Assembly: GCA_026647215.1 (NCBI GenBank)
Contig: JAPKHC010000054.1
Span: 1-20,103, forward strand
DNA length: 20,103 bases
Origin: F1-120-MAGs118 sp013360535
Lineage (GTDB): Bacteria; Planctomycetota; UBA1135; GCA-002686595
Direction: 5' to 3'
This document shows, piece by piece, positions 16,595 to 20,103 of this stretch (its first letter is position 1; the number at the start of each line of letters is the position of its first letter). The translations under genes were made by a program, and so were the position numbers. Below the pieces are notes generated by a model that saw nothing but the letters and a program-made list of their open reading frames with translations, ran no database searches and was not told the origin of the DNA.

Positions 16595-19045
16595 ATGAGA
16601 CCTCTCCCCGCTTTCGCCGTTGCAGCCCTGATCCTCGCTCCCTTGCACGCGCAGGAGCTCCCCAAGCTGCCCGAAGGCCCCTTGCGCTCGTGGACCTTCG
16701 AGGAGGCCAACGGCCTCGCCGCGGAGCCCCGCTGGCTGTCGCTCGCCTACGCCGAGTTCGACACGACGCAGCGCCTCCCCGAGTTGCCGGCCGACTTGCA
16801 GCTCGCGGCCGACGCCGACGCGGGCTACTTCCTCGCGCAGTTCGACGGCCCGATCGGCGACAGCCTGCGCACGCGCGTGCTCGCGACCGGCGCCGAGCTG
16901 TGCGACTACATCCCCAACTACGCCTTCATCGTGCGCGGTGATGCGCAGGTGCGCGCGAAGCTCGCGGCCGTCGCGGGCTGCGTGTGGAACGGCGACTTCC
17001 ATCCGGCCTACCGGCTCGAGCAGCGCCTGCTGCTCGCGTCGAACGATCCGGCGCTCGCCGGGATCGCGCGCGAGGTGATCGTGAGCGGCTTCGCGGGCGT
17101 CGCGCTCGAGGTGCTCGAGCCGCAGGTGCTCGCCGCGGGCGTGACGATCGAGGAGCGCTGGGAGGAATACGGCCGCTGGTACGTGCGTGTCGCCGCGACG
17201 CCGGTCGAGGCGCGCGAGCTCGCGCGCTCCCGCGACGTGCAGTGGGTCGAGCCCGCGCCGGAGCTCACGCTGCGCAACGACTCGGTCTCGTGGATCGTGC
17301 AGACCAACGTCACCAACAACCGGCGCCTGTGGACGCTCGGCCTCGACGGCGCGGGTCAGGTGATCGGACACGTCGACGGCCTCATGTCGTCGACCTCGTG
17401 CTACTTCTCCGACCCCAGCGGAGCCCCGATCGGCCCGACGCACCGCAAGATCGCCTACTACAACGGCAGCGGCGGCTCCGACAGCCACGGCACGCACACC
17501 GCGGGCTCGGCTGCCGGCAACGCGCAGCCGGTCAACGGCTCGACCGCGAACCGCGGCCTCGCGTACCTCGCCAAGCTCGCGCACACCGAGATGCCGATCT
17601 CCGGCTTCAACACGACCGGTGTGGCGCACGCGGGCGCCGGTGCGCGCGTGCACACCAACTCGTGGGGCAACGACGGCACGACCAACTACGACTCGCTGTG
17701 CAACTCGATCGACACGTTCCAGTGGAACAACGAGGACAACCTCGTGCTGTTCGCCGTGACGAACACGAGCTCGCTCAAGAACCCGGAAAACGCCAAGAAC
17801 CTGCTCGCCGTCGGCGCCTCGCAGGACACGCCGAGCCAGGGCTCCCACTGCTCGGGCGGCACGGGACCGACCGCGGACGGCCGCCGCAAGCCCGAGGTCT
17901 ACACGCCCGGTTGCGGCACGGTTTCCGCGAGCACCGGCTCCTGCGGCACGACGTCGATGACGGGCACGAGCATGGCTTGCCCGTCGGCGACCGCGGCGGC
18001 CGCGCTCGTGCGCGAGTACTTCATGGACGGCTTCTACCCTTCGGGCAGCGCGACGCCGGGCGACGCGTTCGTGCCGACGGGCGCGCTCGTCAAGGCGGTG
18101 CTCGTCAACACGGCGCAGGACATGACCGGCATCACGGGCTATCCGAGCAACCAGGAAGGCTGGGGCCGGCTCAACCTCGACGAGTCGCTCCATTTCGCGA
18201 CCGACACGACGAAGCTGATCGTGCTCGACGTGCGCAAGGCGAACGGCCTGACGACGGGCCAGTCGCGGCAGGTGCCGTTCCAGGTGAATTCGAGCGCGAC
18301 GCCGCTCGAGATCACGCTCGCGTGGCACGACGCTCCCGGCGCGACGAACGCCTCGAATCCGGTCGTCAACAACCTCGACCTGACGCTGACGAGCCCGACT
18401 GGCACGCTCTACCGCGGCAACGTCTTCACGGGCGGCTGGTCGACGACCGGCGGCAGCGCGGACCTGAAGAACAACGTCGAGCGCATCGCGCTTCAGGCGC
18501 CCGCGCTCGGCACGTGGACGCTCACGATCAACGCGACGAACGTGCCGACGCCGGCGCAAGGTTACGGCCTGTGCATCACCGGCGCTGTCGTCGACGGCAG
18601 CGGCTCGAACCCGACCGTGTACTGCACGGCCGGCCTGACCTCGAGCTTCTGCATCCCGTCGATCAGCGCGAGCGGCATCGCGAGCGCGTCGGCCGCCTCG
18701 GGCTTCACCATCACCGCCGAGAGCGTCGAGGGCAACCGGCAGGGCCTCCTGTTCTACGGGCTCACCGGCCGGCACTCGGCCGTGTGGGCGCCGGGCAGCG
18801 GCAGCTTCCTGTGCGTGAAGTCGCCGACCCAGCGCATGACGTCGATGAACTCCGGTGGCCTGTCGGGCACCTGCGACGGCGTGATCGCGACGGACTGGAA
18901 CGCGTTCCGTTCCTCGCGGCCGAACGCGCTCGGCAATCCGTTCACGCCCGGCCAGCTCGTGCGCGCGCAGGCGTGGTTCCGCGATCCGGCCGCTCCGGGC
19001 ACGACCAACCTGAGCGACGCGGTCGAGTTCACCGTGCAGCCGTAG
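16595..19045 (+). CDS. Secreted subtilisin-family (S8) serine protease, paralogue 2
   Basis: 816 residues. The ATG at 16595 begins a short signal peptide (cleavage near LHA-Q at 19); the upstream AGAAGACG is a weak ribosome binding site. The architecture matches the preceding gene along its length: propeptide-like region (45-230), S8 domain (about 233-540) with D261 (GHVDG), H298 (DSHGTHTAG), N390 (FAVTN) and S459 (GTSMACPS), a beta-sandwich (540-665) and the 141-residue module (676-816). Unlike paralogue 1 it keeps the Pro after the catalytic Ser (SMACPS). The triad is complete, so an active secreted protease is expected. The gene order and shared layout show a tandem duplication, old enough for wide divergence. 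It is followed by hairpins at 19074-19129, then the multiheme lipoprotein gene. Confidence 0.93.
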   Translation: MRPLPAFAVAALILAPLHAQELPKLPEGPLRSWTFEEANGLAAEPRWLSLAYAEFDTTQRLPELPADLQLAADADAGYFLAQFDGPIGDSLRTRVLATGAELCDYIPNYAFIVRGDAQVRAKLAAVAGCVWNGDFHPAYRLEQRLLLASNDPALAGIAREVIVSGFAGVALEVLEPQVLAAGVTIEERWEEYGRWYVRVAATPVEARELARSRDVQWVEPAPELTLRNDSVSWIVQTNVTNNRRLWTLGLDGAGQVIGHVDGLMSSTSCYFSDPSGAPIGPTHRKIAYYNGSGGSDSHGTHTAGSAAGNAQPVNGSTANRGLAYLAKLAHTEMPISGFNTTGVAHAGAGARVHTNSWGNDGTTNYDSLCNSIDTFQWNNEDNLVLFAVTNTSSLKNPENAKNLLAVGASQDTPSQGSHCSGGTGPTADGRRKPEVYTPGCGTVSASTGSCGTTSMTGTSMACPSATAAAALVREYFMDGFYPSGSATPGDAFVPTGALVKAVLVNTAQDMTGITGYPSNQEGWGRLNLDESLHFATDTTKLIVLDVRKANGLTTGQSRQVPFQVNSSATPLEITLAWHDAPGATNASNPVVNNLDLTLTSPTGTLYRGNVFTGGWSTTGGSADLKNNVERIALQAPALGTWTLTINATNVPTPAQGYGLCITGAVVDGSGSNPTVYCTAGLTSSFCIPSISASGIASASAASGFTITAESVEGNRQGLLFYGLTGRHSAVWAPGSGSFLCVKSPTQRMTSMNSGGLSGTCDGVIATDWNAFRSSRPNALGNPFTPGQLVRAQAWFRDPAAPGTTNLSDAVEFTVQP
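18620..19042 (+). other. Shared 141-residue C-terminal module, copy 3 (protease 2)
   Basis: Runs from YCTAG to the terminal Pro, with Cys at module positions 2, 11, 65 and 85. It is gap-free against both other copies, with 83/141 and 73/141 identities counted by hand. Confidence 0.85.
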
Positions 19046-19073
19046 GTCGAGCGCTGGAGCGCGACCCCGCGGA

Positions 19074-19101
19074 CGGGAGCGACGCTGCGGCGTGGCTCCC
19101 G
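19074..19101 (+). terminator. Hairpin after protease 2
   Basis: CGGGAGC (19074-19080) pairs with GCTCCCG (19095-19101); inside, ACGC and GCGT pair around a TGCG loop, with one G-G mismatch. It lies 28 bp past the stop codon. A second small hairpin, CGCATG-CTTTT-CATGCG (19113-19129), follows. The T content after the first stem is poor, so terminator function is only plausible. The rest of 19046-19282 holds nothing I can name, but must contain the leader of the next gene. Confidence 0.4.
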
Positions 19102-19282
19102 CCCGGTGCTTTCGCATGCTTTTCATGCGCGATCGTGCCCCTCCGCGCTCCCACGCGACCGCGTGCGAAGAACTGGGGCCCGACCTACGAAGGAGGTCGG
19201 ATTCCGACTGCGCACCGGCGCCGTACGTTCCAGCTGGGCCTCCTCACGGGCGGCCCACTTCCTCTTGAGCACGGAACGGACG

Positions 19283-20103
19283 ATGGTCTCCCACAACCAA
19301 AACCTCGGTCCCGGTCGTTTCCCCGCCTTCACTTCCCTCGCCCTCGCGGCCGCGCTGGTCGCGGGCCTGAGCGCCTGCTCGCCCGACGACGGCGACGACG
19401 GAGCACCCGGAGATCCGGGTCCGTCGCCCGAGATCGAGATCGGCGCGTACGAGGCGCTTCCGGGCGTCAACGTCGCCATCACCGCGGTCAGCGGCGGCTC
19501 GGGTGCGGGCGGCAACGTGCGCGCCGGCGACATCCTGACCGTGCAGTTCTCGGCCGAGGACGACGCGGGCGATCCGCTCGACCTCTCGAACTTCACCCGC
19601 GGCTCGATCTACGTTTCGGGCCCGACGTTCAACTACCAGCGCGTGATCGCGTCGCAGTCCGACGTGCTCACCCGCGCGACGGAGGTGAGCGACGGCGTGT
19701 ACTCGTACCGCTTCGCGGTGCCGGTGCCGTCGACCTTCCTCGCGCCGCTCAACGACACCGCGTCACTGACCGATGGCGAGCTGACGGGCCAGGCGCTGCT
19801 CAACGGCACGTACACGGTCGGTCTCGAGCTCCGCAAGGACTTCACCGTCGAGGGTGAGGTCTTCCGCGACGTCGGCAACGCGACGAGCGACTTCCTGTTC
19901 GGCACGGCGACCACGCTCGAGACGCGCGAAGTCGTGCTGCGCGAGGCCTGCAACGCCTGCCACACGAACCTGCAAGCGCACGGCGGCAACCGCACGGACA
20001 TCACCAACTGCCTGCTGTGCCACACGGCCGGTGCGGAAGACCGCAACACCGCCAACGTCGCCGGCGGCACGCCGGGCGTCGGCATCGAGTTCTCGGTGAT
20101 GAT
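19283..20103 (+). CDS. OmcA/MtrC-like multiheme c-type cytochrome lipoprotein, 3' end cut by window
   Basis: The frame is open from the ATG at 19283 to the right edge (273 full codons). Residues 1-31 are a lipoprotein signal peptide with lipobox AGLSAC, lipid-bearing Cys at C32, then an Asp/Gly-rich linker. Residues about 50-215 look like the beta-rich N-terminal domain of OmcA/MtrC-family cytochromes (SAEDDAGDPLDL, GSIYVSGPTFNYQRVI). Two heme c motifs follow: CNACH (C223, C226, H227) and CLLCH (C243, C246, H247). The CNACHTNLQAHGG...NCLLCHTA spacing is typical of the decaheme OmcA/MtrC group (TIGR03507), so more hemes are expected beyond the window. Such proteins carry electrons across or on the outer membrane to extracellular acceptors (family knowledge). 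The gene lies 237 bp past protease 2 and has a weak ribosome binding site. The family call is good; the heme number cannot be seen. Confidence 0.85.
   Translation, partial: MVSHNQNLGPGRFPAFTSLALAAALVAGLSACSPDDGDDGAPGDPGPSPEIEIGAYEALPGVNVAITAVSGGSGAGGNVRAGDILTVQFSAEDDAGDPLDLSNFTRGSIYVSGPTFNYQRVIASQSDVLTRATEVSDGVYSYRFAVPVPSTFLAPLNDTASLTDGELTGQALLNGTYTVGLELRKDFTVEGEVFRDVGNATSDFLFGTATTLETREVVLREACNACHTNLQAHGGNRTDITNCLLCHTAGAEDRNTANVAGGTPGVGIEFSVM

Noticed and set aside
10367..19126. A minus-strand open frame of about 2900 codons opposite the secreted-protein genes
   Set aside because: It is antisense to four well-supported genes, has Arg/Ala/Glu/His-rich shadow composition and no domains. Long antisense frames are expected where plus-strand codons end in G or C.
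16984..19857. A long plus-strand frame overlapping protease 2 and the cytochrome gene
   Set aside because: It is a frame-shifted shadow: Arg-rich, no motifs, and it overlaps two genes with catalytic or heme motifs.
1..20103. tRNA, rRNA, CRISPR arrays, insertion sequences, phage genes
   Set aside because: I looked for these by eye and saw no convincing candidate. A tRNAscan, Infernal or IS search would be the decisive test.

Overview
The window is high-GC bacterial DNA (49 of 60 bases G or C in 7381-7440) with closely packed genes. It fits a planctomycete or close relative. The evidence is a Hanks-type kinase with a DWG motif, a transmembrane segment and a TPR-like tail; secreted proteins built on delta-60 repeats and subtilase domains that share one C-terminal module; and an OmcA/MtrC-like multiheme lipoprotein. 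The phylum assignment is inference from gene content; no rRNA or other marker gene is present.

Layout. (1) 2-3274 (+): a long gene entering from the left edge, visibly less GC-rich than the rest (32 of 60 bases in 541-600). It matches the region following the SIR2 fold plus the C-terminal DUF4020 part of SIR2-DUF4020 proteins, a group tied to phage defence. It is probably the edge of an acquired defence segment. (2) 3334-4818 (-): a secreted 494-residue protein convergent with the first gene, with Trp-centred repeats and a gluzincin-like C-terminal region lacking HExxH. (3) 5029-5598 (+): a conserved-looking four-TM membrane protein of unknown function. (4) 5728-9853 (+): a membrane-anchored Ser/Thr kinase with TPR-like repeats, followed 34 bp later by an unrecognised 440-residue protein with hydrophobic stretches; these two are the most likely operon. 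(5) 9980-10875 (+): two small genes, a Cys-containing exported or anchored protein and a TPR-like protein. (6) 11114-19045 (+): three large secreted proteins, one delta-60 repeat protein and two paralogous S8 proteases. All end in a C-terminal module of exactly 141 residues that aligns without gaps and has four invariant cysteines. (7) 19283 to the right edge (+): the start of a multiheme c-type cytochrome lipoprotein, cut by the window end after two CxxCH motifs.

How the parts relate. Genes from 11114 onward encode exported, surface or extracellular functions (repeat scaffold, proteolysis, electron transfer), each apparently a separate unit: a strong terminator hairpin follows the delta-60 gene and a weaker hairpin follows the second protease. 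The kinase pair may form a signalling unit. No tRNA, rRNA, CRISPR array, insertion sequence or origin was recognised. No gene-free stretch exceeds 300 bp; the longest are 10876-11113, 19046-19282, 10355-10572 and 4819-5028. The best candidate for something undescribed is the shared 141-residue C-terminal module; next are the kinase-linked 440-residue protein and the possibly truncated SIR2-DUF4020 gene.
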